A stretch of 24,407 bases of DNA. Source: a virus. The position numbers were made by a program, and so were the translations under genes. Shown one piece after another: positions 1-7,940 of this stretch. The stretch's first letter is position 1. Each line of letters opens with the position of its first letter. The stretch is taken from the IMG/VR virus record IMGVR_UViG_3300005827_000082, positions 1-24,407 of that record; one strand, given 5' to 3'. The notes below the pieces were generated by a model, which had not been told where the DNA came from, ran no database searches, and saw only the letters and a list, made by a program, of their open reading frames with translations.

Positions 1-435
1 CCACAACCCACTGGAGTAATCTACCAGTTGAGCTGTAGCCCATTGATCTACTAATTGTGTAAGTTCACCGTTAATTGTTTCTGATCCGTTTGCATCGATT
101 GTAACGATTCCAGTGTTTACATTTGATATTGCGTACGTCTGTCCTGATCCCGTTGCTGCTGGTAGGGTTATTGTTATCGCTGTGGTACTGTTACACACAA
201 TTACTTCATCGGAGACCGTTGCTGTATAGTCTGCTGTTTTAATGGCTACGTTCTTTATTCCCCCCACTGGAATAAAATCAGAAGCAGAAGTAGATTTACC
301 CACGTAAAGTTTATGAGTGTCTGTTGTGAAAGCCAACTCACCCTCAGCTCTGGGATACGTTGTCGAAGAAACTATGGTCGTAGATGTACCAAGGGCAGGA
401 ACTATAATTTCAGGAAATCTATTCTGTTGGGGCAT
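1..435 (-). CDS. Phage tail fibre / tropism-determinant-like protein, 3' end cut by the window
   Basis: The first 145 residues of a protein that runs off the left edge; no stop is reached. The start is the ATG at 435-433, preceded six bases upstream by a strong SD (AGGAGG, 447-442), one of the best in the window. Residues about 30-47 contain EGELAFTTDTHKLYVG, a motif common at the N-terminus of phage fibres and major tropism determinant-like proteins, where a small beta-domain attaches the fibre. The rest is Thr/Val/Ala-rich with short alternating beta-strand patterns (for example ITITLPAATGSGQTYAISN), typical of trimeric fibre shafts. The first 17 bases overlap the end of the upstream 50-aa gene, so translation may be both SD-driven and coupled. 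The role in host binding is inferred from family resemblance and position at the end of the structural module. Confidence 0.8.
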   Translation of the reverse strand, partial: MPQQNRFPEIIVPALGTSTTIVSSTTYPRAEGELAFTTDTHKLYVGKSTSASDFIPVGGIKNVAIKTADYTATVSDEVIVCNSTTAITITLPAATGSGQTYAISNVNTGIVTIDANGSETINGELTQLVDQWATAQLVDYSSGLW

Positions 436-571
436 TTTCTACCTCCTTTTCTGTTTTAATTACTTTTTTAACCATTGAATCTGGAAATGAATCAGAGACC
501 TCCAAGACCGTTCCGTCTCTGTATAAAGAACCTCCTATTAGTTGATCTCCATTTAAAATAATAGTTTTCAT
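419..571 (-). CDS. Small 50-aa phage protein, unknown function
   Basis: Encodes 50 residues, beginning MKTIILNGDQLIGGSLYRDG and ending in TAG. The pattern of a short N-terminal strand, a LIGGSLYRDGTVLEVSDSF core and a Lys/Glu-rich end recalls small phage proteins with a 'G..Y..G..VEV' core found near structural genes; that family link is tentative. Its ATG lies one base after the stop of the beta-helix gene (TAA-T-ATG), with no SD, so it probably depends on reinitiation. Its last 17 bases overlap the start of the next fibre gene and carry that gene's SD. The tight fit on both sides supports a real gene. No catalytic motif or membrane segment is visible. Confidence 0.6.
   Translation of the reverse strand: MKTIILNGDQLIGGSLYRDGTVLEVSDSFPDSMVKKVIKTEKEVENAPTE
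442..447 (-). promoter_or_regulatory. Strong Shine-Dalgarno site of the fibre gene starting at 435
   Basis: AGGAGG on the minus strand, six bases before the ATG at 435. It lies inside the 3' end of the upstream 50-aa gene. It fixes the fibre start and shows that the host ribosome uses a canonical anti-SD. Confidence 0.75.
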
Positions 572-572
572 A

Positions 573-1397
573 TTAAACTAAAATTCCCGTATCTATACAC
601 GGACTGGTTGGTCTGAGATTAAAGTTCGAAAGCGATATGTCAATGAATAAAGGATCTGTAGTTATGTTATTTATTCCTGTGGGTGGAACCGTCATCTGAA
701 AAGCATCATTGTATTGGTAAGTAGTTGTCGCATTAGTTGGGTTAACTAAGTTAATTATCGTAGCTCCAATTGCGTTGTAGAAAATGTTGTTTTTTATGTT
801 GTAGGTTTCTCCTGCTGCTCCAGTTGCAATAAACACTCTCATTGCCGTGAGTCCGTCAAAGTAAAAAGTATTGTTGTAAATGTTATACGTCATACTAGGA
901 GAATCAGCTGAAACCCTGCCAAAAATAGAGGCGCTTGCCCCCCCGAGGTTATTAAACAGACAAGCTTTAATCGTATAAGAACAATTAGTAGCATTTCTGT
1001 TTGAAAATAAAGGTGTTCCTGCCGTGTTAGCCACTCCCGTAAAAATACACCTATTCCAAGAGGCTGCTATTCCAGACAAATCTCTTAGGTTCCAAAACGT
1101 AGAAGATGAAGAAACAATCTTTAAGTCATTAAACGTAGTTGATTTATTAGAGGTAAATGTACTCGGATTAGCACTGGAAATCATGTCTACAATCGCCCCT
1201 GTTGATTGTCCTTGGTAGGTACTATTTAAAGTACTGTTTGAGTACGTGTAATGTGCTGTTGCATTATAAAGATAAAAAGTGTCTCCATCAGCGTCTACGG
1301 TTTGAGCTTTAGCTATGGTTTGATATGGATGAGCAACAGTTCCGTCTCCTGGGGCTGTATCACTTCCTGTATCTGCGTTTATGTACCACGTGCTCAT
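573..1397 (-). CDS. Parallel beta-helix tail spike / adhesin-like protein
   Basis: 274 residues. The N-terminus (STWYINADTGSDTAPGDGT, then HPYQTIAKA) is the opening typical of secreted or phage right-handed beta-helix proteins of the pectate-lyase-like fold. Later, short rungs repeat with the pattern hydrophobic-Asn-Asn-x-Phe: about residues 145 (CLFNN), 172 (YNIYNNTFYFD) and 200 (YNIKNNIFYN). These match parallel beta-helix repeats. The C-terminus (PLFID, then NFNLRPTSPCIDTG) is the closing motif seen in many such proteins. No catalytic pair can be assigned by eye, so glycan binding is as likely as cleavage. There is no fused virion anchor domain, so it probably attaches through neighbouring small fibre proteins. 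The start follows the previous stop by one base (TAA-A-ATG). Confidence 0.78.
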   Translation of the reverse strand: MSTWYINADTGSDTAPGDGTVAHPYQTIAKAQTVDADGDTFYLYNATAHYTYSNSTLNSTYQGQSTGAIVDMISSANPSTFTSNKSTTFNDLKIVSSSSTFWNLRDLSGIAASWNRCIFTGVANTAGTPLFSNRNATNCSYTIKACLFNNLGGASASIFGRVSADSPSMTYNIYNNTFYFDGLTAMRVFIATGAAGETYNIKNNIFYNAIGATIINLVNPTNATTTYQYNDAFQMTVPPTGINNITTDPLFIDISLSNFNLRPTSPCIDTGILV

Positions 1398-1398
1398 T

Positions 1399-2004
1399 TT
1401 AAATTGTTCTTCCGCCTATTGTTCCCGTTACGGGATAAGCACCCATAGAAACTTTATAAGCATTAATAATTGGTAATCCATTTAATCCTAAATAACTTAA
1501 GCTTTGGCCTGTCATTATTTCAATATAACTAGTGAATCCTATTGGTTGGTGTTCAAATGTATACCCAAAAGTAGAATCTTCTCTTAAAACTAGACCAGTC
1601 ACAATATCTCTCCACGAACCAGTCCTATAAACCTGAAATCTTAGTAATGTAGTGTTAAACCTAATACATCCATCTTCTGCTACGTCTGAGTGATTCCCTA
1701 AGCAAATATTAGAAAGTGTTTTATCTGTTATGTAGTCGTTACCATAACCAATCCTCGAAGAATCTTGTAAATATCCCATGTCTGGAGCAGTAGTATCTGT
1801 TACCAAAGTAAATGGTATTTTCTTCCAAACCGTACCGCTTGCTATAAATAGTTCAAATGTGTCTGATGAGAAACCTGCGTTTCCTGATGTTGGGGTAGAC
1901 GTAAGGATATTATCTTTAGTGTCTACAAAATACGATGACTCTCCTGCACTTGGCAAGAGTTGTAGTTCTTCACTTTGGAATGGATTGTAGACTGTTTTAG
2001 GCAT
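1399..2004 (-). CDS. Phage tail fibre / virion surface protein
   Basis: 201 residues. About residues 111-137 read GCIRFNTTLLRFQVYRTGSW, close to the 'G.IRFNTTT..FE.Y..GSW..' motif found in many phage fibres and appendage proteins. The N-terminal part (SSYFVDTKDNILTST, then GFSSDTFELFIASGTVWKKI) has a related 'display value' style of short beta-strands. No enzyme motif is seen. It sits between a 98-aa structural protein and the beta-helix protein, and its ATG follows the preceding TAA by one base (TAATATG), indicating coupled translation without an SD. The role as a fibre or connector component is inferred from motif and context. Confidence 0.7.
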   Translation of the reverse strand: MPKTVYNPFQSEELQLLPSAGESSYFVDTKDNILTSTPTSGNAGFSSDTFELFIASGTVWKKIPFTLVTDTTAPDMGYLQDSSRIGYGNDYITDKTLSNICLGNHSDVAEDGCIRFNTTLLRFQVYRTGSWRDIVTGLVLREDSTFGYTFEHQPIGFTSYIEIMTGQSLSYLGLNGLPIINAYKVSMGAYPVTGTIGGRTI

Positions 2005-2005
2005 A

Positions 2006-2302
2006 TTAAACCCATGCAGATATGCTTATTAATACATTACCACTGTAAGTTAAAGTTTTTGTATAAGTAGTTGACCCTATGGTCTTTTGTATAGTGGTTA
2101 GGTTTGTACCAGTGTATCCAAGGACAAGAGATGGATTGTTTCCAGAAGTTGGGATTGTTCCGTCTATATTAGAAACAAACTTAAATGGCTGGCCAGTAGA
2201 TAATCCTCCGACACGGCCATGCTCACTCATGTCTATATCGGTCCCCTTTTGGGTCCCTGATCTTCCAAATAGTTGTCGGTAAAGATCCTGAACTGAGCTC
2301 AT
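2006..2302 (-). CDS. Small phage structural protein (fibre or baseplate associated)
   Basis: 98 residues. It contains EHGRVGGLSTGQPFKFVSN in the middle and a C-terminal TNLTTIQKTIGSTTYTKTLTYSG segment, a pattern seen in small phage appendage proteins and fibre N-terminal domains. It is Ser/Thr/Gly-rich and beta-like, with no membrane segment. The ATG overlaps the stop of the HNH gene by four bases (ATGA), but it also has a strong SD (AAGGAG at 2315-2310) embedded in the last codons of the endonuclease gene. It can therefore be translated independently of that gene. The precise role is unknown; the position at the head of the fibre gene series suggests an anchor. Confidence 0.65.
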   Translation of the reverse strand: MSSVQDLYRQLFGRSGTQKGTDIDMSEHGRVGGLSTGQPFKFVSNIDGTIPTSGNNPSLVLGYTGTNLTTIQKTIGSTTYTKTLTYSGNVLISISAWV

Positions 2303-2952
2303 AGTATTACTCCTTCCATCTTTCTAAAAAAGATTATCCAATATTCTCTATTAAAACATGTTTTAGTGTGGCAGCTACGACATAGGGTTACAAGGTTATT
2401 CGGACTGCAATTGTTTTTAACATAGTCTATGTGGTGAACCTGTATTGATGGCTCCACTCCGCAAATTCTACAAGTATAATTATCTCTTTGTCTAATACTT
2501 TGCCGAAGCGCTTTACTCCAATCTCTTGGGTAGTTTCTAAACGATTTTCCACCCTTCCAATTGAAATGATTTTCTCCCCTAAGTTGTGGATATTCCTTAC
2601 CCTTATTCCAAATATCGTGTGTTTCAAAATACCTCTTTGTGTTTATCTTATTTTTTTCTCCTATTTTTTTCCTTGTTTCCTCGCTGGGAACTGTTCCTAC
2701 ATGTCTTAACGACCATATCTTCGTATAACATTTTCTAGAACAAAAATGCCTGTCCATTCTCCTAGACGTAAATTCTCTGTTGCAGTTCTCACAGTTTATT
2801 TTTCTTATTGGCTTTATTCCAATTCCGCAAGTCATACACCCGGGAAATCTCTCAACATATCTTTTAACTTCACCATCAGATAATCTAACCAACTTTGATT
2901 GATGGCATTTATTACATATTATTTCTTGCAGTTTCCTTTTTTTATCAGTCAT
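2299..2952 (-). CDS. HNH endonuclease with N-terminal zinc-binding segments (homing endonuclease-like)
   Basis: 217 residues. The C-terminal nuclease core is clear: CRIC at 161-164, the HH pair at 173-174 (QVHHIDYVKN), the Asn of the NNLVTLC strand and CRSCH at 191-195. This gives a beta-beta-alpha-metal HNH fold with structural zinc. The N-terminal part carries zinc-knuckle cysteines: C13/C16, C39/C42, then C54/C57 with C71/C75 (RHFCSRKCY). Residues about 91-100 (EETRKKIGEKNK) resemble a NUMOD3-type DNA-binding motif, and NHFNWKGGKS follows as in many phage HNH enzymes. It overlaps the genes on both sides by four bases, unusually neat for a homing gene. Activity as a selfish free-standing endonuclease is inferred; a packaging role is less likely because it is far from the terminase. 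Confidence 0.88.
   Translation of the reverse strand: MTDKKRKLQEIICNKCHQSKLVRLSDGEVKRYVERFPGCMTCGIGIKPIRKINCENCNREFTSRRMDRHFCSRKCYTKIWSLRHVGTVPSEETRKKIGEKNKINTKRYFETHDIWNKGKEYPQLRGENHFNWKGGKSFRNYPRDWSKALRQSIRQRDNYTCRICGVEPSIQVHHIDYVKNNCSPNNLVTLCRSCHTKTCFNREYWIIFFRKMEGVIL
2310..2315 (-). promoter_or_regulatory. Shine-Dalgarno site embedded in the 3' end of the HNH gene
   Basis: AAGGAG, seven bases before the ATG at 2302. It serves the 98-aa structural gene and forms part of the last codons of the HNH endonuclease gene, so the structural gene does not rely only on coupling to the endonuclease. Confidence 0.65.
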
Positions 2953-3323
2953 TTGTTTCTTTCAAACTTTTCCTTTTCCTTATTAATCTTCTGGATTTCT
3001 AAACTTAAAAAAGCATATCTTGAGAGGTATGGAATCCATCTCTCACCTAGTGGTGGCGTTCCTACTCGTCCTTGAAGTTGTCTCAATGCCCATTTAATAC
3101 CCTCTGGACTCTTGTCATCTGTTTGAGTCTGTGCAAAGCGAATTAATGTATCTAGTTTGTCACCGTATTGAGATATCTCACTTGGTTTTAAGTCAAACAT
3201 ACTAGCTACATTTTGTACCAGAAACTCGGAGTCCTTTACAATTGGATGTGCCTCAACTTCCGACATTTCTCTCGGTTCTATTTGCTCAATTTCTCCGTTT
3301 GGTCCAACTATCTTGATCTCCAT
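2949..3323 (-). CDS. Phage protein of unknown function, 124 aa
   Basis: No family was recognised. The N-terminus (MEIKIVGPNGEIEQIEPREM) is a short acidic beta-like stretch. The middle (KDSEFLVQNVASMFDLKPSE, then YGDKLDTLIRFAQTQTDD) and C-terminus are helical, and the last 15 residues are strongly charged (KINKEKEKFERNK). There is no signal peptide, membrane segment or cysteine motif. Its ATG follows the stop of the 1305-aa internal protein gene with three bases between, and its stop overlaps the HNH gene by ATGA. Position between the ejection protein and the fibre genes suggests a small virion or assembly factor, but the sequence shows nothing specific. Confidence 0.7.
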   Translation of the reverse strand: MEIKIVGPNGEIEQIEPREMSEVEAHPIVKDSEFLVQNVASMFDLKPSEISQYGDKLDTLIRFAQTQTDDKSPEGIKWALRQLQGRVGTPPLGERWIPYLSRYAFLSLEIQKINKEKEKFERNK

Positions 3324-3326
3324 AGA

Positions 3327-6300
3327 TTATTTAAAACTTTTTAATTTCAAACTTGATAAATTATAATCTTTAATCTTTTTGGTTGCTTTAAATTTGAATT
3401 TTAGGGGCGTGAATTTAATTTTCTTTAATTTAGCTGTTCTGCCCCGACCTGTCATTTTAGCGACTGGTTTCTTACCCGTAGAGTCAATCTTTAATGCTTT
3501 AAGTTGTTTTAATTCTGTCTTATCGATTAACCCCTCGTTATAAAGATTAGTTAAGACTCCGTCAGATACGATTGACTGTTTATTCACCTCAAGTCTACCT
3601 TGGACCAAGATATCCATCATCCCCTTACGATCTTTGGCTTCTAAGGTTCCTAGTTTATCCATGATGTAAGCAGTCTTAATATCATTATCTTCTTTGGCTA
3701 CTGTGTAATACTTAGCCTTTTGTGGGGTAATCCCCAAGCCCTCGTAGATAGTCTGTTTCTGGTCTTCTGGTATGTCTGCATTCACTACATCATCAATGAG
3801 TGCATAAGCCTTCTTGGACTTAATGGCGGCCTCGTAGGTGGTGTTGGAGGGGAGAGAGGCTACCTTGCCGTAGTCGATTTTTTTTACATTGCCCGAATTA
3901 TCAACATATTGTACTGATTGACCAGTGACGGTAGATCCAGACCCTTGCGACTCTAATTGTTTTTTAATTCTATTTTCAACTCCAGACTGGATTACATTTT
4001 GTTTTTGGGCATTGTATAAATCTACGTTTGAATTTTCTTGACTTATTCTTAATGGAGAAAAAGCATTTATATTAGCAATTGCTTGGCTTGGAGCACCCTC
4101 ATAAGTTGGAATATTTTTAGACAACCCCGGAATAGAAGCTTGTATCTTTTGAGATATATTGCCAAACTCTGGTCTTTTAGTTCCCGGATCTGTCAATCTA
4201 GTCAGCCAACCCATAAAAGCACTATATGGAACCAATTGACCTGCAAAGTTTGCCATCTGGGCCTTTAGAGAGTCCACAGAGAGACTTTTCCCTTGTTGAA
4301 TTGAAGTCACTAAATCTCCTATCGATCTAACATAAGACTGATCTGCAAAAAACCCTAAAGTACCAACAGCCCCCTGCTGTAACTGTTCAATAGTATTCAT
4401 GTCTGGATTTCTGTCAGCAGCGTCTTTTAGAGAAGCGGCCATCGCAATAGGATAGGATAATGGACCAAGTTTTGAGTACGATACCCACTTGTCACCTATT
4501 TTTACTGAGTATGGTTGCATTCCTGCTGCATAAAACAAGTCTTTTTCCTTTTGGTTAGTTGGAGCACCCCATGTAGTAACACCGCTATTAGCCAGACCAT
4601 AAGCTGCCATGAATACAGTTGATCCTACGGCTGCTTTAGCTAATTGTTCAACTGGTTCCTTTGCTCCCGGGGCAGTTATTACTCCTAACGGGGAATATTC
4701 AAGCCCTTGTTTTAGTATATTTGTTGGTGTCTGCATAAATGGGAGTATCCAGTTACCACCGGGGAGTCTCCTTGCCCCTTGAATAAAAGAGTTCCATTTA
4801 TCAAATGTTTGCAGTATCTTATTTGATCCCAACTCCCCTGTCGGGTCAAACTTTTGTCTAAAAAGTTGATATTGCGCAGACTTCTCAGCGTCCTTGATAG
4901 ACATTCCTGCTGCAAGTTCACCCTTTGTAGTAAGGGTTCTAAAAAATTGGTCTGATGCCTCAAGCATCCTAAGTGGGGTTGTATATAACTTACCGATACC
5001 TTTTGTGAATACTGGCATTCTTTCCATGTCTGGCTTGCTTTCAATACCAGAGTTTCCGAGTGTGGTTTTAAACTTACCCCACGCCTCTGGTAAGGATTTC
5101 CAATACCCCTTTGCGTAATCTAGTCCTTGAGATGCGTAGTATTTTCTTTCACTTCCGGTAAGTGAGTTCTTGGCCCAGTCTATTCCTCCCGCCAGTGTTT
5201 TTGTCACCGGCCTAACTACTCCTGTCATTAAAAAGTTACTAGCAGCGTTGTTTATCTGGGTATTAGGACTAGATAACATGTTTGTATACCTAATCTCCGT
5301 CAATACTTCACTTAGTTTGGGAGGTACATACTTTCGGTAAAATTCTACCACCTGATTGGGGTTGTTAAAGTCTATTTTTACTGCGTCATCAAGATATTTA
5401 CTCTTATCTACTCCTGCACTATCAAGTAAGGCAAATATCCTTTGCATTGGAGTTGCTAAGTCGTTGGCTACTATTTTTTGTGCTTCCAAAAGACGACCCG
5501 CAAACGTACCAGTCTGTTGAGCGACCCTAGAGGCATCTGCTATTTGAGACAACTGCGACTTTAGTTCCAGATCGCTAGCTCCAGACTGCTGTAACTTTGT
5601 AAATTCGTTTGTGAGTGATGTAACTTGCTGTCTACTAGCTAACTGCCTTGCAATAATATCTGCCTGTTCAGCGTCGTTTAATGGTCTAGTTCTCGGCTTA
5701 GCCAGAGCAGCTTTGTCCACTATCTCTTTGTGACCAATAACTGTAGTTGGTATATTTGCTTGCAAGTCTCTAATTGCTTGTTTTTGAGATTGGTTTAGGT
5801 TTAATTTTTCTACGTTTAATTTCCCCTTTTCTGGTAGAATCTTGGCAGATGAAACAGGTAATTGTTCCTCAATGGATGGCGGTGTTGGCAAACCTTGTTT
5901 TGCTTCCCCTAATGTTTGTGTTACCTGTTCTGGTACTATTTCTTCCCTTTTGGCTAATTGGTCTGTTCCTTTAACCTCCACCATCTCCACCTTACCCTTA
6001 GCGTTTATCCTTGGTTCTACTAGGGGTGTTCTTAGACGTGCTTTACCTTCGGGGATAGCTTCTACTCCTTGAGGGGAGAGTTTTGCTTGTTCTGCATTTA
6101 GAGTAGCCTGTTCTAAAGATCCTCTTTCCGTAGATTTAACAGATTGACCGGGGTTATATTTTTCAACCCATTTATCCATTTGCTCCATCCACAGAGGCTT
6201 GACATCTCTTACACCTGTTTTTAAGTTTATATTTCCTTCAACTGGGATCCAGGCACGTTTCCATGCTCCCTCAATCTTACCTGTTGCCGAATCCATTATT

Positions 6301-7244
6301 TTAGTAAATTCACGTCCTGCTTGAGTATCCATTCCCTTAGCAATCAATTTTCCCCCTGCTCCCATAGCCACTTCTGAACCTGCACCGAATAATCCCTGTT
6401 GAGCTAAATAGTTAAACCTTTCCTGCGGAGTTGAATTGACTGGTATATCACTATATCCTTGCAAAAGGCCTTCTATGCCACCCTTAATGCCTCTGGTTGC
6501 AATAAAGTTCATTACTGGACTTGAAACGATCTTCATACCCTCCAGTTTAGATGTTAGTGGGAATATACCTTTCCACACTGGATTAGAAGTAAATCCAGCC
6601 ATAGATCCTACAAACTTATATGGATCAAATTCTTGACCCACGAGTGATATGTTTTTATCGGGTACATTTGATCCCAAAGTTTTTTCATCTGTCATTCCCT
6701 GCATAAATCCAGTGGCTAATCTCCTAACTTCATCATTGTTGGTATTTACATTCGGATCTGGTGATATCAATCCTGGGGTTCCCCATTTATTAGGAACTGC
6801 TGAAATAGCACTAGCGGTATTGAATAATGGATTAAGAGGAATCGCAGTCATCTTAGCCCCACCAAAAGCTAACTTAGTAACACCCTCAAGTGGTCTTCCT
6901 TGTTTAAAAGATGTTATTCCTTCCCCAAATTGATTTTGTCCAGATCCAAACGTCTTAATGGTGTTTCCGGCCATGTTTCCTCCAAAATTTAGACCAAAAT
7001 CTATAGGTTTTACTCCTGTTTGCACTGTAGATAAATATTGAGCCTTGGGGATATTCTGTTGGACGTTTTGTCTTGATAAGACATTAAACTGTGCGGGATT
7101 ATTTTTTATTTCGTTGCCAATTCTTCCAAACCCTGTATTAGGACTGTTAAATGAAAAATCATAAGCCTGTTTGGCTGTATTCCCTAAGTTTTGTGCAAGT
7201 TGTAAGACCTTATTTTTAGCCGCTTCAATTAAGTTAATCGCCAT
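3327..7244 (-). CDS. Large internal virion / polyvalent ejection protein
   Basis: 1305 residues, the largest gene here. The N-terminal 300 residues are Gly/Asn/Ala-rich with hydrophobic stretches. Residues about 360-560 are Glu/Lys/Gln-rich, partly coiled coil and linker. Residues about 655-670 (NMLSSPNTQINNAASN) and 833-854 (LPFMQTPTNILKQGLEYSPL) match motifs found in very large phage polyvalent or internal proteins (LPD38-like 'PF.RTP.NI...ER.P'). A hydrophobic Ala/Gly segment near 869-885 could insert in membrane. The C-terminal 60 residues are very Lys-rich (for example KFTPLKFKFKATKKIKDYN), suggesting DNA contact inside the capsid. The start is fixed by an in-frame TAA 18 bases upstream of the ATG; no good SD is seen. 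Ejection into the cell with the genome is inferred from size, composition and neighbours. Confidence 0.75.
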   Translation of the reverse strand: MAINLIEAAKNKVLQLAQNLGNTAKQAYDFSFNSPNTGFGRIGNEIKNNPAQFNVLSRQNVQQNIPKAQYLSTVQTGVKPIDFGLNFGGNMAGNTIKTFGSGQNQFGEGITSFKQGRPLEGVTKLAFGGAKMTAIPLNPLFNTASAISAVPNKWGTPGLISPDPNVNTNNDEVRRLATGFMQGMTDEKTLGSNVPDKNISLVGQEFDPYKFVGSMAGFTSNPVWKGIFPLTSKLEGMKIVSSPVMNFIATRGIKGGIEGLLQGYSDIPVNSTPQERFNYLAQQGLFGAGSEVAMGAGGKLIAKGMDTQAGREFTKIMDSATGKIEGAWKRAWIPVEGNINLKTGVRDVKPLWMEQMDKWVEKYNPGQSVKSTERGSLEQATLNAEQAKLSPQGVEAIPEGKARLRTPLVEPRINAKGKVEMVEVKGTDQLAKREEIVPEQVTQTLGEAKQGLPTPPSIEEQLPVSSAKILPEKGKLNVEKLNLNQSQKQAIRDLQANIPTTVIGHKEIVDKAALAKPRTRPLNDAEQADIIARQLASRQQVTSLTNEFTKLQQSGASDLELKSQLSQIADASRVAQQTGTFAGRLLEAQKIVANDLATPMQRIFALLDSAGVDKSKYLDDAVKIDFNNPNQVVEFYRKYVPPKLSEVLTEIRYTNMLSSPNTQINNAASNFLMTGVVRPVTKTLAGGIDWAKNSLTGSERKYYASQGLDYAKGYWKSLPEAWGKFKTTLGNSGIESKPDMERMPVFTKGIGKLYTTPLRMLEASDQFFRTLTTKGELAAGMSIKDAEKSAQYQLFRQKFDPTGELGSNKILQTFDKWNSFIQGARRLPGGNWILPFMQTPTNILKQGLEYSPLGVITAPGAKEPVEQLAKAAVGSTVFMAAYGLANSGVTTWGAPTNQKEKDLFYAAGMQPYSVKIGDKWVSYSKLGPLSYPIAMAASLKDAADRNPDMNTIEQLQQGAVGTLGFFADQSYVRSIGDLVTSIQQGKSLSVDSLKAQMANFAGQLVPYSAFMGWLTRLTDPGTKRPEFGNISQKIQASIPGLSKNIPTYEGAPSQAIANINAFSPLRISQENSNVDLYNAQKQNVIQSGVENRIKKQLESQGSGSTVTGQSVQYVDNSGNVKKIDYGKVASLPSNTTYEAAIKSKKAYALIDDVVNADIPEDQKQTIYEGLGITPQKAKYYTVAKEDNDIKTAYIMDKLGTLEAKDRKGMMDILVQGRLEVNKQSIVSDGVLTNLYNEGLIDKTELKQLKALKIDSTGKKPVAKMTGRGRTAKLKKIKFTPLKFKFKATKKIKDYNLSSLKLKSFK

Positions 7245-7277
7245 AGTATGAACTGTAGCTGATTACACTAGCCGTTT

Positions 7278-7940
7278 TCAATAAATCTCCTCATACATTC
7301 TGTTCTCTACTATTTTTCCTGAAACAAAATGGTTTATATTCCAGTCCGTATTTCTGTCTTCTGAGAACCATTTATCAATCACAATTTTCCAACTCTCTAC
7401 ATCTAAGTCCCATTCGCAGTTAGATATTAATTCCTTAACCCTAGATGAGTTTGATTCACTTAGTCTAGGGTGGTTTCTACCCGTTTTTTCTTTATAAGAC
7501 AAAAAGTAATGGGATGTTACCTCACCAATCCATAAAGGAATGGGAGCAAGAACATTCTTAAATGTTCCATTATCATTATTATTATCTTTTATCTTATTAT
7601 CTTTATCTGATACTGCAGTATCATTCCGACTGATACCACGGTATCCTTCGGGGCACGGTTTTTGCTTGTTTATAAACCTTATTTTCCCTCCATCGGCTTT
7701 TATTTTGTATTTTATTTCTACGTATCCAAAGAATTTACACCGAAGTAAGGCTTTAGATATTCCCTTTTCGGATACACTAAACATCTCTGCTAGCTTTTGG
7801 TTAGAAAAATAGAACTGCCTCCCACTATATGTGTGTATAAATCCCAACAACTCCATTTGTAATCGACTCAACCTCCTATCCTTATACAGCCATCTCGGTA
7901 TTACTAAGTAATTCAAATCGAAAGATGTTATTTCTTTCAT
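7278..7940 (-). CDS. Helix-turn-helix protein resembling phage/plasmid replication organisers
   Basis: 220 residues. Residues 8-75 look like a winged helix-turn-helix of the HTH_36/replication-organiser type: an opening FDLNYLVIPRWLY, a helix RRLSRLQMELLGFI, then SNQKLAEMFSVSEKGISKAL as the DNA-reading unit. An Asn/Asp-rich linker (about 113-124, KIKDNNNDNGT) separates it from a helical C-terminal domain ending NTDWNINHFVSGKIVENRMYEE, a pattern seen at the end of phage replication proteins. No DnaA/helicase motif is present. It lies among virion genes, which is out of place for a replication gene, and could instead be a regulator. Its ATG immediately follows the U-tract of a terminator-like hairpin and has no SD, so expression is probably low or conditional. 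Confidence 0.65.
   Translation of the reverse strand: MKEITSFDLNYLVIPRWLYKDRRLSRLQMELLGFIHTYSGRQFYFSNQKLAEMFSVSEKGISKALLRCKFFGYVEIKYKIKADGGKIRFINKQKPCPEGYRGISRNDTAVSDKDNKIKDNNNDNGTFKNVLAPIPLWIGEVTSHYFLSYKEKTGRNHPRLSESNSSRVKELISNCEWDLDVESWKIVIDKWFSEDRNTDWNINHFVSGKIVENRMYEEIY

Noticed and set aside
1-435. Diversity-generating retroelement target, because the fibre has a tropism-determinant-like N-terminus
   Set aside because: No reverse transcriptase or template repeat is seen in the window, and the C-terminal end of the gene is missing.
4712-5044. Second minus-strand open frame of 110 codons inside the large internal protein gene
   Set aside because: It is an alternative frame of a clearly coding region and has no start signal or family resemblance.
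6649-6933. Plus-strand open frame of 94 codons, with other plus-strand frames such as 19862-20173 and 11987-12292
   Set aside because: All lie opposite well-supported minus-strand genes, lack family motifs, and look like shadows of the real frames.
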